Part shown: positions 36,162 to 46,155 of the stretch, piece after piece
Position numbering within the stretch: position 1 is the first letter of the stretch
Layout of the letters: every line of letters starts with the position of its first letter
Assembly: GCA_023443745.1 (NCBI GenBank)
Contig: JAEZTB010000064.1
Span: forward strand, 281,551-345,550
Source of the DNA: Bacillota bacterium
GTDB lineage: Bacteria > Bacillota > Clostridia > DSM-8532
Reading direction: 5' to 3'
Length of the DNA: 64,000 nt
Notes under the pieces: generated by a model
What the model saw: only the letters and a program-made list of their open reading frames with translations
What the model was told of the DNA's origin: nothing
Database searches by the model: none
Translations under genes and position numbers: made by a program

Positions 36162-37541
36162 TTATTCTTTTGTCATACTCTTAACCGCAGCCTGAAGTAC
36201 TTTTGCCGCTACAGGACCTGCAACCTTGCTACCGGACCCTCCATTTTCAATGACAACCACAAAGGCAAGAGGACAGTCCTCCCTATCCAAATATCCGGCA
36301 AACCAGGAATGAGGTTTTTTGCCTTCACCTACTTCTGCGGTACCGGATTTGGCGCACAGCTCAAGCCCTGCATAATTATTTTCTCCGTAAGAGTTTTTGA
36401 CATTGTTCCGCATCATTGCACCAAGCTTGTTGGCTGTGTCTTCAGAGAGTATACGTTTATTTCCCCCCAGGGATGATAACATACCCTTTTCGCTGATTAT
36501 TCTCGGGTTTGTACGAACGCCACCATTTGCAATGGCACCCATATACGTCATAAAATTCAGCGGGTTTGCCAAGTCATTATCCTGTCCGATTCCAGCCCAC
36601 GCCAATTTACCGCCTTCCGCGCCTGCGACATTTACCTTACCGACCGCTGTCTTGATGCCGTTAACCTCCATGCTTGAATTAAATCCGGCAATATCCGCAT
36701 ATTCTTGCAAGGTGTTGGCTCCAAGTTCAAGGGTAATATGTGCAAAGGCTACGTTACATGATTCGGCTAGTGCCTTTTCAAACGTAACGTCTCCATGAGC
36801 AGTCGGACAAGTCACCATCTCACCACCAATAATCACCTTCCCATCACAATGGTACACCTCTTCATCAATGTTTTTAAGCTTATCAATGGCTGCGGCAGAT
36901 GTCACCAGTTTAAACACCGATCCCGGTGTATAAGCAGCCGAAAGGAAACGATTGATATAGACCCCTTCGTATTTCTCCGGATTTTTTTCTATATTAGGAG
37001 GAGTTTCCGGGTCAAAAGTTGGCAGGCTCACCATGCAAAGGATCTCACCGGTCTTGTAGTTATATACACCCACCGTCCCCTTCCGACCATTCATGGCTTT
37101 GTATGCCGCAATGCTTAGATTGGCATCCAGCGTAAGTTTCAAGTCACCGGATGAAGCACCGGACTTTTTATTGAAGCGGTAAGTCCCATTTAGAAAATCC
37201 CAGCCGCTTAAAAGATCACCGAAAGCCACCTGCGCACCGGTCACCACATTGCCGTTGGCATCACCGGTCGCATGCATAAGAGCCATGCGTACCGTTTTAT
37301 CCGTATGGAATTTCTTATTCCCATTGACTGTCTGAAGAAGAACCTCTCCATAGCGGTCATAGACTTTCCCTGGCAACAAAAGCTGCCCGTTTTTATATAA
37401 ATGACTGTTGGTGGGATGCAGCACCCAAGTGGAGGCATCCTTCACATACTTAACAGTAAAGGCAAATAGGCCGAATACCAGCAGCAATGAAATGACCAGT
37501 ACTACTGCTGCGCGTCTTGAGAGCAATTTCATATCATTCAC
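36162..37541 (-). CDS. Penicillin-binding protein (class B-like transpeptidase, PbpA type)
   Basis: 459 residues with an N-terminal membrane anchor and a transpeptidase domain showing all three motifs: SxxK in TPGSVFKLVTSAAAID, SxN in AESCNVAFA and KSGT in CAKSGTAEVG. The length matches PbpA-like monofunctional transpeptidases without the large dimerisation head. The start codon overlaps the end of the FHA-RodA gene, so the polymerase and transpeptidase are made together. It cross-links peptidoglycan stems outside the membrane. Confidence 0.9.
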   Translation of the reverse strand: MNDMKLLSRRAAVVLVISLLLVFGLFAFTVKYVKDASTWVLHPTNSHLYKNGQLLLPGKVYDRYGEVLLQTVNGNKKFHTDKTVRMALMHATGDANGNVVTGAQVAFGDLLSGWDFLNGTYRFNKKSGASSGDLKLTLDANLSIAAYKAMNGRKGTVGVYNYKTGEILCMVSLPTFDPETPPNIEKNPEKYEGVYINRFLSAAYTPGSVFKLVTSAAAIDKLKNIDEEVYHCDGKVIIGGEMVTCPTAHGDVTFEKALAESCNVAFAHITLELGANTLQEYADIAGFNSSMEVNGIKTAVGKVNVAGAEGGKLAWAGIGQDNDLANPLNFMTYMGAIANGGVRTNPRIISEKGMLSSLGGNKRILSEDTANKLGAMMRNNVKNSYGENNYAGLELCAKSGTAEVGEGKKPHSWFAGYLDREDCPLAFVVVIENGGSGSKVAGPVAAKVLQAAVKSMTKE

Positions 37542-39318
37542 CTTTCTCTGCTGCTAATTTTTCTTTATTGGGCCTTAAGCGCTCATCCGCAGATTTTATA
37601 AAGGCCATAAGTCCCCATGAGGCAATCATGGAAGAACCGCCGTTGGATACAAACGGCAGGGTGACACCCGTAAGCGGTAGGATGTCAACAGATCCGAAAA
37701 CATTGAGCGTGGTCTGTATCAAAAAGATGGAGGCCGCTCCACAGGCTGCAATAGCATAAAATGATGATCTGCAGTACCTTGATAAAAACACGGCAAAGAC
37801 CGCAAAAAACACAATAATCAGGACTGCCGTAAGCGCGACTATCAGCCCCCACTCTTCGCTAAGCATCCCGAAGACCAGATCGGTATCAGCCGCTGCAATA
37901 TTGACCAAATACCCATTACCACCTCCGACACCCAGCAGTCCGCCGCTTGCGGCGGCAATCATGGTGCGCGTCTGCTGGTAGCCGGTAGTATAAGCATACT
38001 CCCATACATGTCCCCAAGCGGCAAATCGAGACGCTACGTAAGGCATAAAAGCCACAACCGCTATAGCCCCGAGAACGGCTCCAGCGGATATAAGCGCAAT
38101 TGTCCGCACATCTCCGGAGCGCATAAACGCAATGACCAGAAAGGCGCCAAAGAAAATGACAGCTGTACCAAAATCCCTCATGAGAGCGAGCACGCCGATG
38201 CACGCTCCGGAAAATCCAATGAACATAGTCAAATTGCGTGATGTGAGAAGCTTATCCAGTGTTGCTGCTCCCGCAATCACAAAGGCAACCTTGACAAATT
38301 CCAACGGCTGAATGGTTATAAAGCCAAGGTTAATCCAGTTTTTCGCACCAAAGCGGGTTTCTCCTATTGCCAGGTTCAACGCAAGAAGTACTAGAGCACT
38401 TGCTGCAAGGAAATATTTTAGCTTGCGAGCACGTCCCAGATCCTTAAGAAGTATTTCGAGTACGGTAAATGCGGCAATGCCCAGCAGGATTGAAACAAGC
38501 TGTTTATAAATGGCACTCGGTGCGGATGATGCTACCACAAGCAGGTTCAGTCCGCAAAGGAAATAAACCAGCAATTCAAGCTCAAAATATTTTTTGCTAA
38601 ATCGCCGCATGATCAAATAGTAAAGACATTCTACCGCAATAAAGATTAAAAAGGCCAAGGGGACGGCCGGATTTATATCGGCACCCATGGAAAAGCAGAT
38701 CTGAATACCTCCCAGAATTTGAAAAAGCAGAATCAGCAGAAGTGTCAGGGATGATTTTATGCGCTTTGCTTTCCGCAATAGCGGTGGTTTGCCTTCTTTC
38801 TTCGGTAGAGCCTCAGTTTCAGCATCAGCTGGGGCCAACGTCAACTTTACTCCCGCAAGAGAAAGGATGTCTCCCTCCTTCACCTTCCGGGACCCCTCTA
38901 TTTTTTCCCCGTTAACCTCTACTCCTCCTTTTGATCCCAGGTCAGCAATGGACCAAACGCCGTCACTAAACGTAAGCACAGCATGGCATCGGGATACAAA
39001 GGACAGATTAAGTACAATATCGGATAGTTTACTTCGCCCGATTGAATTTTCCCAATGATTAAGGGGAAACCGGGTACCGTCCGTCATACAAAGATAACCC
39101 CATACAGTGTTTCGCTTCCCATCCTTCGAAAGCGGCAGGATACACCTCAAAAACACCATAACTGCCAGTATAGGAAGTATCCATCGTATGATCAAAGTAA
39201 AGATTTCTGAAGTCTCTGCAAATTGAGACAAGTAGCTCCAAATATTCATCAAGCTATCGCCTATTTCTGTAAAGAACCAGTTTATAGACTGTTTCACATC
39301 CTCCAAAATTTTGTTCAT
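37534..39318 (-). CDS. FHA-FtsW/RodA/SpoVE-family peptidoglycan glycosyltransferase
   Basis: 594 residues. After a short membrane helix there is a cytoplasmic FHA domain (about 80-160, with SIGRSKLSDIVLN and SRCHAVLTF), a basic linker, then about 10 membrane helices of the SEDS glycosyltransferase family (GAKNWINLGFITIQPLEFVKVAF read in part; RDFGTAVIFF; VSNGGSSMIASW). The fused FHA domain should read phosphothreonine signals from Ser/Thr kinases, so glycan synthesis may be regulated by phosphorylation. The partner PBP follows with overlapping codons. Confidence 0.9.
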   Translation of the reverse strand: MNKILEDVKQSINWFFTEIGDSLMNIWSYLSQFAETSEIFTLIIRWILPILAVMVFLRCILPLSKDGKRNTVWGYLCMTDGTRFPLNHWENSIGRSKLSDIVLNLSFVSRCHAVLTFSDGVWSIADLGSKGGVEVNGEKIEGSRKVKEGDILSLAGVKLTLAPADAETEALPKKEGKPPLLRKAKRIKSSLTLLLILLFQILGGIQICFSMGADINPAVPLAFLIFIAVECLYYLIMRRFSKKYFELELLVYFLCGLNLLVVASSAPSAIYKQLVSILLGIAAFTVLEILLKDLGRARKLKYFLAASALVLLALNLAIGETRFGAKNWINLGFITIQPLEFVKVAFVIAGAATLDKLLTSRNLTMFIGFSGACIGVLALMRDFGTAVIFFGAFLVIAFMRSGDVRTIALISAGAVLGAIAVVAFMPYVASRFAAWGHVWEYAYTTGYQQTRTMIAAASGGLLGVGGGNGYLVNIAAADTDLVFGMLSEEWGLIVALTAVLIIVFFAVFAVFLSRYCRSSFYAIAACGAASIFLIQTTLNVFGSVDILPLTGVTLPFVSNGGSSMIASWGLMAFIKSADERLRPNKEKLAAEKGE

Positions 39319-39356
39319 TCAGATTTCCTTTTCATATCGCATCGCCTTAGGTGTCT

Positions 39357-40037
39357 CTAATCATTTGTAAGATCACCATTCCCGTTAACAGGTATTGCTT
39401 CGCCCAGATAGGTAGGAAGCGGTTGAATAATTGCATTAAAAAAGTCTTTAGTTCTTGCCATGATTTCACGGAGTTCCCGATACTCCTGACCTGCATATTG
39501 CTTTGAGTCTGCAGCAACACCATAGGCATCAAGTCCGAGTGACTTTGCGATATATAACGCACGGTACAAATGATATTCTTGAGTAACAATTATTATTTTT
39601 TCAGCCTTAAAAACATCCCTGGCACGGTACATGCTTTCATAGGTAGAAAAGCCGGCATGATCCATAAAAATGTGTTCAGAGGGAATATCCTTATCCATGG
39701 CAAATTGTTTCATTGTGTTGACTTCATCATAATCTTTACGACCGTGATCACCGCTCATAAGCAATCTGTCCGAGGCCCCGGCATTGTATAAATCAATGCC
39801 CTGCAACAATCTATCCGTAAGCATAAGGCTGGGTCTTCCTTCAATAACCCCTGCGCCGAGTATAAGAATACAATCTGCATTCATCTTTGATGCATCATCA
39901 AGAGAAATGATTCTATCATTAGCCGAGATTTTGACATATGCATTGATTGATAATAGAGCTATTACCATTAGTAGAAGCATTAATGCAAAAAGCAAAAAAA
40001 GTTTTTTATAATTTATCTTAATCTTTTGTAAAACCAT
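39357..40037 (-). CDS. YdcF/SanA-like DUF218 membrane protein
   Basis: 226 residues: a single N-terminal membrane helix followed by a DUF218 domain with DCILILGAGVIEGRPSLML (read in part), LLMSGDHGRKDYDE and QEYHLYRALYIAKSLG. Relatives such as SanA and ElyC influence envelope integrity. It lies directly upstream of the cell-wall pair. A second DUF218 protein sits in the cassette array at 60 kb but lacks a membrane segment. Confidence 0.78.
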   Translation of the reverse strand: MVLQKIKINYKKLFLLFALMLLLMVIALLSINAYVKISANDRIISLDDASKMNADCILILGAGVIEGRPSLMLTDRLLQGIDLYNAGASDRLLMSGDHGRKDYDEVNTMKQFAMDKDIPSEHIFMDHAGFSTYESMYRARDVFKAEKIIIVTQEYHLYRALYIAKSLGLDAYGVAADSKQYAGQEYRELREIMARTKDFFNAIIQPLPTYLGEAIPVNGNGDLTND

Positions 40038-40183
40038 ATGAACCCCCTATAACAATAAATCAATCGATTTATATCCTTACTCTATTGTTTTAACATCCAT
40101 GATTCAATTATACCATTAGTATGCAAGGGGTTATATGGAAAACAGTTGTCTAACTCATTGGCAAGCTCCAATCAACCCAAACA

Positions 40184-41482
40184 TCACCGGTCACACAGCA
40201 TCATTGCGTCAACGGTAATAAGAAAACCTCCATCACTATCAATAAAAGCCATTCCGGATCCATCCGGAGATATACGCGGATAAAGAAAGCTATTATCCTC
40301 AGTCAGGATTAAAGTATGGCTGTCGGAAGAAACCGCCAGGAGACTGCTCTTTCGTCCATCTTCCATGGTGCTCTTCCAGAATAAAAGCCTATCATCCGGC
40401 AGAAGGCTTAAAGGCATGATGTTCTGATCTGAACCTTCCTGGTATTCGGTATAATTCTTAAGCTGAATATCATAGACTCTCCAAGTATTGTCCATTTGTC
40501 TCCAGATAATTCTGGGATTGCGGCCTGACAGGTATATATTGTATCCCATACCACCCAGTTCCTGAACGGCGCTTGTGTTAATATCCAGCAAGCTGACATA
40601 ATGCCCGTCATCCCAACCTGAATCTATCCAGGCCACATTATCCTGCACTACCCAATGAAGATTTTTGTATACGCTCTCATCCCCCAGTACTTTCAGCCCG
40701 TCAGGCTCCTGGGTATCTAAAACGCAGAGGGAATAGAGTTGGGCTCCATCAAGTCCATGAGGATTCTTGCCCGTGTCCTTAAAAAACAGGATATGGCGAT
40801 TATCCGAAAACCATAAGGGGGTATGGCCTCTCATCTCATCAGGAAGCGATTGAATGGTTCCATCGGATCTTTGATAGATGTGCAGGCTTTCATCCGCACC
40901 AACATATAGTATTTTCGTACCATCAGTACTGAATTCGGCCTGGCGCCCATTTATCAAAAGATCTTCAAGCTTTTCATGCTGAATGCTGTAGAGATGGATG
41001 GTTGGGTCTTTATCCATGATTTCATTAAATGACAACAAAACCTCCTGACCATCAGCTGACCAGATGGGCTCATCCAGATAAAAATTTTCATCCAGCTTAC
41101 CCTGTAGAATTTTTATACTCCTTTGATCCTTGAAATTGTAATAATAGACGGAAGGGGTATATTTTCCTTCCTCGTTTTTCTTAAAACCTTCAAATAAAGC
41201 TCCTGTATTATCTGGAGACCAGTAGAAAGACGACCCAAAGCTGTCAAACCCCAAATCTGCCGCATAAACCGCCTTACCCACTTCAAACAGGGATTTGGCT
41301 TTTGGGTTTGAGTCCCCTTTTACCGGCGTTTCGGCAGGATTTGGCTGAGATGTTTGGGATGACGGATTGGAAGTTTGCGAAGTAGAAGTATTCGCTCCAG
41401 ACGGTAAATCACTCTGACAACCGGTTAGAATAATGAATATGAGGGTCATGCACAACAACCTAAAGAAAACCTGATTTTTCAT
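40184..41482 (-). CDS. Lipoprotein with TolB-like beta-propeller
   Basis: 432 residues from the ATG at 41482, which overlaps the nitroreductase stop as ATGA. Lipobox in IILTGCQSD, a Ser/Thr/Pro-rich spacer, then repeated WSADGQEVLLSF, FSTDGTKILYVG and ISPDGSGMAFIDSDGG units, the blade pattern of TolB/WD40-like propellers. Likely an extracytoplasmic sensor or scaffold; no enzymatic motif is seen. Confidence 0.72.
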   Translation of the reverse strand: MKNQVFFRLLCMTLIFIILTGCQSDLPSGANTSTSQTSNPSSQTSQPNPAETPVKGDSNPKAKSLFEVGKAVYAADLGFDSFGSSFYWSPDNTGALFEGFKKNEEGKYTPSVYYYNFKDQRSIKILQGKLDENFYLDEPIWSADGQEVLLSFNEIMDKDPTIHLYSIQHEKLEDLLINGRQAEFSTDGTKILYVGADESLHIYQRSDGTIQSLPDEMRGHTPLWFSDNRHILFFKDTGKNPHGLDGAQLYSLCVLDTQEPDGLKVLGDESVYKNLHWVVQDNVAWIDSGWDDGHYVSLLDINTSAVQELGGMGYNIYLSGRNPRIIWRQMDNTWRVYDIQLKNYTEYQEGSDQNIMPLSLLPDDRLLFWKSTMEDGRKSSLLAVSSDSHTLILTEDNSFLYPRISPDGSGMAFIDSDGGFLITVDAMMLCDR

Positions 41483-42000
41483 TTCGAAATTCCCACCCAA
41501 CTGACAACTTCCTCAAGGCTCTTCCTTTTCTTTTCTAACTGCCTATTATCATCGGCTGGATAACCCAAAGCAAGCAGCACAATAACCTCCAGGTTCTCAG
41601 GCAAATCTAGTACCTGATGGCATTTCTCTGAATCAAAAGCGCATACCCAACAGGTCCCAAGTCCGCAATCAGTAGCAGCTAGGGTCATGTGATCTACGGC
41701 AATAGCTGCATCGATATCGCAGTGGTCTTTACCGTCTTTTCTCTTCCACGACCTGGAATGATCCCCACAGACGGCAATAACAACAGGTGCCTTCCTGAAC
41801 CAATCTCTCGGATAGGCTTCCGCAACCTTGTTTTTGACACTTTCATCTGTAATAACAATAAAATGCGTGGGTTGAAGGTTGACAGCGGAGGGTGCGATCC
41901 TTGCAGCCTCAATGACTTGAAGTATCTTATCTTTCTCTACAACCTTATTCTGATAGTCTCTGCATGAATACCTCTTCCTAGCAAGATCAATGAATGACAT
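41479..42000 (-). CDS. Nitroreductase family protein
   Basis: 173 residues, the compact form of the family: RKRYSCRDYQNKVVEK, then APSAVNLQPTHFIVIT, DAAIAVDHMTLAATDCGLGTCWV (read in part) and the C-terminal LALGYPADDNR. Binds FMN; likely a NAD(P)H-dependent reductase of electrophiles. RBS AAGGAG. Coupled by overlap to the following lipoprotein gene. Confidence 0.87.
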   Translation of the reverse strand: MSFIDLARKRYSCRDYQNKVVEKDKILQVIEAARIAPSAVNLQPTHFIVITDESVKNKVAEAYPRDWFRKAPVVIAVCGDHSRSWKRKDGKDHCDIDAAIAVDHMTLAATDCGLGTCWVCAFDSEKCHQVLDLPENLEVIVLLALGYPADDNRQLEKKRKSLEEVVSWVGISK

Positions 42001-42114
42001 CTTCCCATCTCCTTAACAGTTCGTGTTTCTTTATACATTATTTACCCAAAAAAGACATACTAATTGCATGATAATATTATGACTCAAGTATAACCGCTTC
42101 TTTAACTGAAGCAT

Positions 42115-42153
42115 TAAAAGAGATGATTTCTGCTAAACGCAGAAATCATCTCT
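42115..42153 (-). terminator. Intrinsic terminator of the GH8 gene
   Basis: A 15-bp perfect stem (AGAGATGATTTCTGC and complement) with loop TAAAC/GTTTA, followed on the minus strand by TTTT. It lies 44 bp after the GH8 stop. The rest of 42001-42196 shows only a short GCTTC/GAAGC dyad. Confidence 0.85.
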
Positions 42154-42196
42154 TTATGCGGATTAACCAGGTAGGTATATACTATATTGACGATAC

Positions 42197-44788
42197 TTAT
42201 TGTGGAGCCCACCAGTTGCCTGATATAAGAATCATGCACAACAAACTGATAGAATCGCCATAGTAATCTTCCCTGGTACTGCTAATCAAGCTCCACCCCT
42301 GATTGAGGTAATTCTGGTGTGCACTGTCAACGATACACGCGGCTGTAAATGGTGCTACAAAAGCCATATCTACATAATTACCTATAGCTGTACCATCTGA
42401 CAGTTTATAACCTGCAGCTATATTATTTGGATTATTTGAGGTCTTGGTTTTCAGCCAGTTTACAAGCTTGTTCATGGCAGTTTTGGCTTCCGAAGTACCA
42501 AAGAGCGCATAATCAGTTGCAATTCTCCAAGGATACCTGCAAGCATTATAGTAATAATCTCCGTCATATACAGATTCAAGGAATTTCGGTCCTGCGGGTA
42601 CAGCCGGATTATTTTCCACAAAATCAGGAACCAACCCGGTAGCTGATGAGTAATTGGTATGTATGCGGGATATCAGGCTATACGCGGTATTCGCTACATT
42701 ATTCCAGAAGCTGTCCCCTGTGGCCGCAGCAAACACTCTGAAATGGTCGGTCATCCAATCGGATGATCGGGTTTGATGAGGCTGGTTCACGTTCCAATCC
42801 CCCAGAAGCGTTTTATAAGTAGAGGTACTGACCTCACTGCCTTTTATCCCATTGTTTATAATTCTTTTGGCCTCTGACAGATAATTGATGCTTCCGCTTG
42901 AACCCCACTGATAATGAGCTAATAATAGTCCATAGGCTATGTCCATATCACCATCTGTAGCAGCAGACCCACCGCAATCTTCAGGCCGTTCACTTGCCCC
43001 AATCGCCCATGCCATGAGGTCATTGTCAATAGGGCTTCTATGAGCATTGTACATTTTGTACAATCCATCAAAATACGTTTTCGCGTTACTGTCATACCCG
43101 GCCATTAGTGCAGTAATCATCATGCCATAGCCATGTGCTTCAGAACAGGTAATGGGGTTAACCACATCGTCACCTGTCACAGTTGGTGAGTACACATAAT
43201 AGCCTCCGCTTGTAACAGGGGAAGTCCTTAAATGATCGGTCTTCCAATTTGTATAGTAGCTTATGACATCATTATTCAACTGCTGCTGTGTTCGATTACT
43301 TGGCTTTATACAGCCGGAATAGCTTAGATTCTGCGGGAACGGTCTTGCCACTCCACCTGTGGATGGAAGCGTAGTAGCACTAACAATACTGCTCCATGCG
43401 CTTGTTCCTGCAGTGTTCTTAGCTCTCACCTTGTAATTATGAGATGAGTTCGCGGTTAGACCTGTGTGTGCGTATGGACTTGTCACATCGCTTCTAACAG
43501 TTCCATCTACCTCAAGGTCATAGCCGGTTGCGCCGCTCACACTGCTCCAACTGACATTGATCTGTGAGGAGCTGGCGGCAGAAGCTGCCAAGCCTGTGGG
43601 TACTCCCGGAACCTGGGGTGCTGTTCCACTCTCATATACTTCAAATTCGTATAAGGAATAGCCATAGCTGGTCCCCCTCTGGGTTCCATACATTCTGACA
43701 TATCTGCCACTTGAGGTGCTAAAGCTGATATCATCAGTTCCACCATCACCATTGGTGGTCGAAAAAACTGTGGTCCAGTTTGTTTTATCGGAGGAGACCT
43801 CTAGTCTGTAAGACTTTGCATAGGCAGCTTCCCAAAGAAGCTTAACCCTTCCGATATTATAGCTGGCACCTAGATCCACATATATCCACTGAGGGTCTAC
43901 ATATTCCACAGAAGACCATCTTGTGGTGGCATTGCCATCAAAAGCTTTTCCTGCTTCGAATCCAGACCCTTCTTCTGACAATGCGGTACCCGTTTTGTTG
44001 AGAGCAATATTTGCGGAAACAGTTTGGGTAGAAGCGCTTACAATACTGCTCCATGCACTTGTTCCCGCAGAGTTTTTAGCTCTTATTCTATAACTGTGGG
44101 ATGAACCGGCACCAAGACCTGTGTGTGCGTATGGATTTGTTACGTCGCTTCTAACAGTTCCATCCACCTCAAGATCATAACCGGTTGCGCCGCTCACACT
44201 GCTCCAACTGACATTGATCTGGGAGGTGCTTGCGGCGGAGGCCGTCAACCCTGTGGGTACTGCCGGAACCTGGGGTATTGTTTCACTCTCATAAACCTCA
44301 AATTCATATAATGAATAGCCGTAGCTGGTTCCCCTCTGGGTTCCATACATTCTGACATATCTTCCGCTTGCACTGTTGAAAGTAATATCATCTGTCGCAC
44401 CATTTCCGCTGGTGGTTGAATAAACTGTGGTCCAATTGGTTTTATCGGTGGAAACCTCTATCCTGTAGGATTTTGCATATGCATCCTCCCAGGAAAGATT
44501 AACCCTTCCGACGTTATAGCTGGCTCCAAGATCTACATAAATCCACTGAGGATCTGAATATTCCACGGATGCCCACCTTGTGGTAGCGTTGCCGTCAAAA
44601 GCTTTTCCTGCTTCGAATCCTGACCCTTCTACTGACAATGCAGTACCCGTTTTGTTAAGGGCAATATTTTGTCCTGCTGCATAAACTTTGTATGTAGGCG
44701 TGACTGCAAGACTCATTGAAAAAACTAATGCCAACAATAGAAGCAATGAAATTCCTTTTCTGAATAAGCTTTTTCTCAAAATACTCAT
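42197..44788 (-). CDS. Secreted glycoside hydrolase family 8 with two F5/8C (CBM32-like)-FN3 modules
   Basis: 863 residues from the ATG at 44788, preceded by AAGGATGG. A signal peptide (FRKGISLLLLLALVFSMSLA) leads to two near-identical modules, each a discoidin-like carbohydrate-binding domain (NIALNKTGTALS..., FDGNATTRW) plus a fibronectin III domain (LTASAASTSQINVSWSSVSG). The catalytic domain follows: SEAHGYGM holds the general-acid Glu of GH8 and DGDMDIAYGLLLA a second acidic pair. GH8 covers endoglucanases, chitosanases and xylanases; the substrate is not decided by sequence. It is secreted and acts on extracellular polysaccharide. Confidence 0.85.
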   Translation of the reverse strand: MSILRKSLFRKGISLLLLLALVFSMSLAVTPTYKVYAAGQNIALNKTGTALSVEGSGFEAGKAFDGNATTRWASVEYSDPQWIYVDLGASYNVGRVNLSWEDAYAKSYRIEVSTDKTNWTTVYSTTSGNGATDDITFNSASGRYVRMYGTQRGTSYGYSLYEFEVYESETIPQVPAVPTGLTASAASTSQINVSWSSVSGATGYDLEVDGTVRSDVTNPYAHTGLGAGSSHSYRIRAKNSAGTSAWSSIVSASTQTVSANIALNKTGTALSEEGSGFEAGKAFDGNATTRWSSVEYVDPQWIYVDLGASYNIGRVKLLWEAAYAKSYRLEVSSDKTNWTTVFSTTNGDGGTDDISFSTSSGRYVRMYGTQRGTSYGYSLYEFEVYESGTAPQVPGVPTGLAASAASSSQINVSWSSVSGATGYDLEVDGTVRSDVTSPYAHTGLTANSSHNYKVRAKNTAGTSAWSSIVSATTLPSTGGVARPFPQNLSYSGCIKPSNRTQQQLNNDVISYYTNWKTDHLRTSPVTSGGYYVYSPTVTGDDVVNPITCSEAHGYGMMITALMAGYDSNAKTYFDGLYKMYNAHRSPIDNDLMAWAIGASERPEDCGGSAATDGDMDIAYGLLLAHYQWGSSGSINYLSEAKRIINNGIKGSEVSTSTYKTLLGDWNVNQPHQTRSSDWMTDHFRVFAAATGDSFWNNVANTAYSLISRIHTNYSSATGLVPDFVENNPAVPAGPKFLESVYDGDYYYNACRYPWRIATDYALFGTSEAKTAMNKLVNWLKTKTSNNPNNIAAGYKLSDGTAIGNYVDMAFVAPFTAACIVDSAHQNYLNQGWSLISSTREDYYGDSISLLCMILISGNWWAPQ

Positions 44789-44797
44789 ACTTACCAT

Positions 44798-45093
44798 CCT
44801 TTCTTTTTGATCTTGAATTTGATTGGACCGCTAATAAAAAACCTCCTTTCACCAGCGTCAAAAATTAAAGCCCTTATACTTTTATGTTAATAATTTCTAC
44901 CATTTTGTCAATACTCTTCCAAAAAATAATAGTAAAAATATGGTTATAAAGTATCTGAAGCTCATATTTAATTAAAAAATAGAAAGGAAATTATTTCCCA
45001 AGAAATTCACTTTTCATTACTGCATTTGCTTGTTAATCTGCTACAGTCATTCAAGTGGCTGCATTTTATGTATCTCAACATTTTATGACTTCT
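44798..45093. other. AT-rich spacer between the GH8 gene and the cassette region
   Basis: About 300 bp of AT-rich sequence. GGAGGTTTTTTATTAGCGG sits upstream of the GH8 start without a matching gene. Nothing else recognisable; a probable promoter region for the GH8 gene and the left boundary of the cassette region. Confidence 0.4.
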
Positions 45094-45357
45094 TTATCGA
45101 ATATAGTTCACAACATCGTAATTCCATTTTGGGTTTGGTATGCTAGCATCTTCTTTTTTATAGCCCAGAGCTATACCATGAAACGGTTCATAACCATCAG
45201 GAATACCGATATCCTGAGCTAACCCTTGACTATTATGTACAGATGGAGCATATATTCCGGCCTCAATAATTGCATTTATTTCTCCTTCAGATAATTGTCT
45301 AGATTCAAAATTTCTAATGCTTCTTCTTTGCTTTATATTTTTAATAATTTCATTCAT
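45094..45357 (-). pseudogene. Nitroreductase fragment with internal deletion
   Basis: 87 residues. The first ~45 match a nitroreductase N terminus (QRRSIRNFESRQLSEGEINAI then AGIYAPSVHNSQ) and the last ~40 match a nitroreductase C terminus (IGIPDGYEPFHGIALGYKKED), but the central FMN-binding and dimer core is absent, so the product is about half the usual length. The reading frame is kept. It overlaps the preceding gene by four bases and has a good GGAGG site, so it may still be translated, without the family's activity. Confidence 0.7.
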
Positions 45358-46154
45358 GTATAACCTCCTATTATCTCAACGGATTTTCTTAAGCCATCGA
45401 TCGTCTTAGTCTCAATAACACAAGTACAATTGTATCCCTTTGCGATATTGATCTTGCTCTGTATATCTATCTCTCCTAAACCTAGTGGCAAATGATTTTT
45501 TGCACCTATTGCATCGTGCAAATGAAAATGTCTGATAGAGTTTAAATAACTTAAAATAAATCTTGAGTCAACACAGTCACAGGAGTGATCATGACCTATA
45601 TCCCAAGTAAGTTTAAAGCACCTATAGCTTAATAGTTCTTCAACTGCTTCTGTGACAAATTCTAAATTATAATTTCCTATATTCTCAATACAGATACAAA
45701 TGTCTTCTTCCTTAATTAAATTATAAGCTAAATTACCGAAATATTTGATATTTTGCATGTATTGGTTGAAATACTTATCAAATAAATAAACTTTTTTACT
45801 TGGCATTGTAAAATAGACTCCCGAGTTCAAATGCATATTTATAATCGGAATTCCAATATTTTTAGCAAGTTCAATACTGTCAGAAATAGTTTTTATGTAT
45901 GCCTCCTTAACCCTAGGGTTAAAATCCGATACATTAATTTCCTCAGGAAGGTGAAGAGTAAAAAAGATATTATGTTTGGACATTAAACTACTATAGAACG
46001 CCGGCTCAATATTCTCTATCTGATATTGAGGTAAATTCATATTCAACTCAATAAAACTAAGATTTAATTCTTTACATAATGAGATGTTTTGCTCAATATT
46101 CTCATATTCAATTAAAGTCGGCATACCTAACATAAATTTCTGCTTATAATCCAT
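45354..46154 (-). CDS. Sugar phosphate isomerase/epimerase-like TIM-barrel protein
   Basis: 266 residues starting at the ATG at 46154. The xylose isomerase-like TIM barrel/AP-endonuclease-2 fold is suggested by ELNMNLPQYQIEN, INMHLNSGVYF, ICIENIGNYNLEF (metal-binding Glu), WDIGHDHSCD (His-Asp pair), HFHLHDAIGAKNHLPLG and a final VIETKTIDGL. Likely metal-dependent isomerase; substrate unknown. Its ribosome-binding sequence AAAGGGA lies inside a decayed attC repeat, showing the gene was once a cassette. Confidence 0.72.
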   Translation of the reverse strand: MDYKQKFMLGMPTLIEYENIEQNISLCKELNLSFIELNMNLPQYQIENIEPAFYSSLMSKHNIFFTLHLPEEINVSDFNPRVKEAYIKTISDSIELAKNIGIPIINMHLNSGVYFTMPSKKVYLFDKYFNQYMQNIKYFGNLAYNLIKEEDICICIENIGNYNLEFVTEAVEELLSYRCFKLTWDIGHDHSCDCVDSRFILSYLNSIRHFHLHDAIGAKNHLPLGLGEIDIQSKINIAKGYNCTCVIETKTIDGLRKSVEIIGGYT

Positions 46155-46155
46155 G

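Noticed and set aside
40035..40139. Imperfect inverted repeat (CCATATGAACCCC and GGGGTTATATGG) spanning the SanA-like leader
   Set aside because: Arms are 87 bp apart, imperfect, and one arm contains the gene's own ribosome-binding site and start; probably chance.
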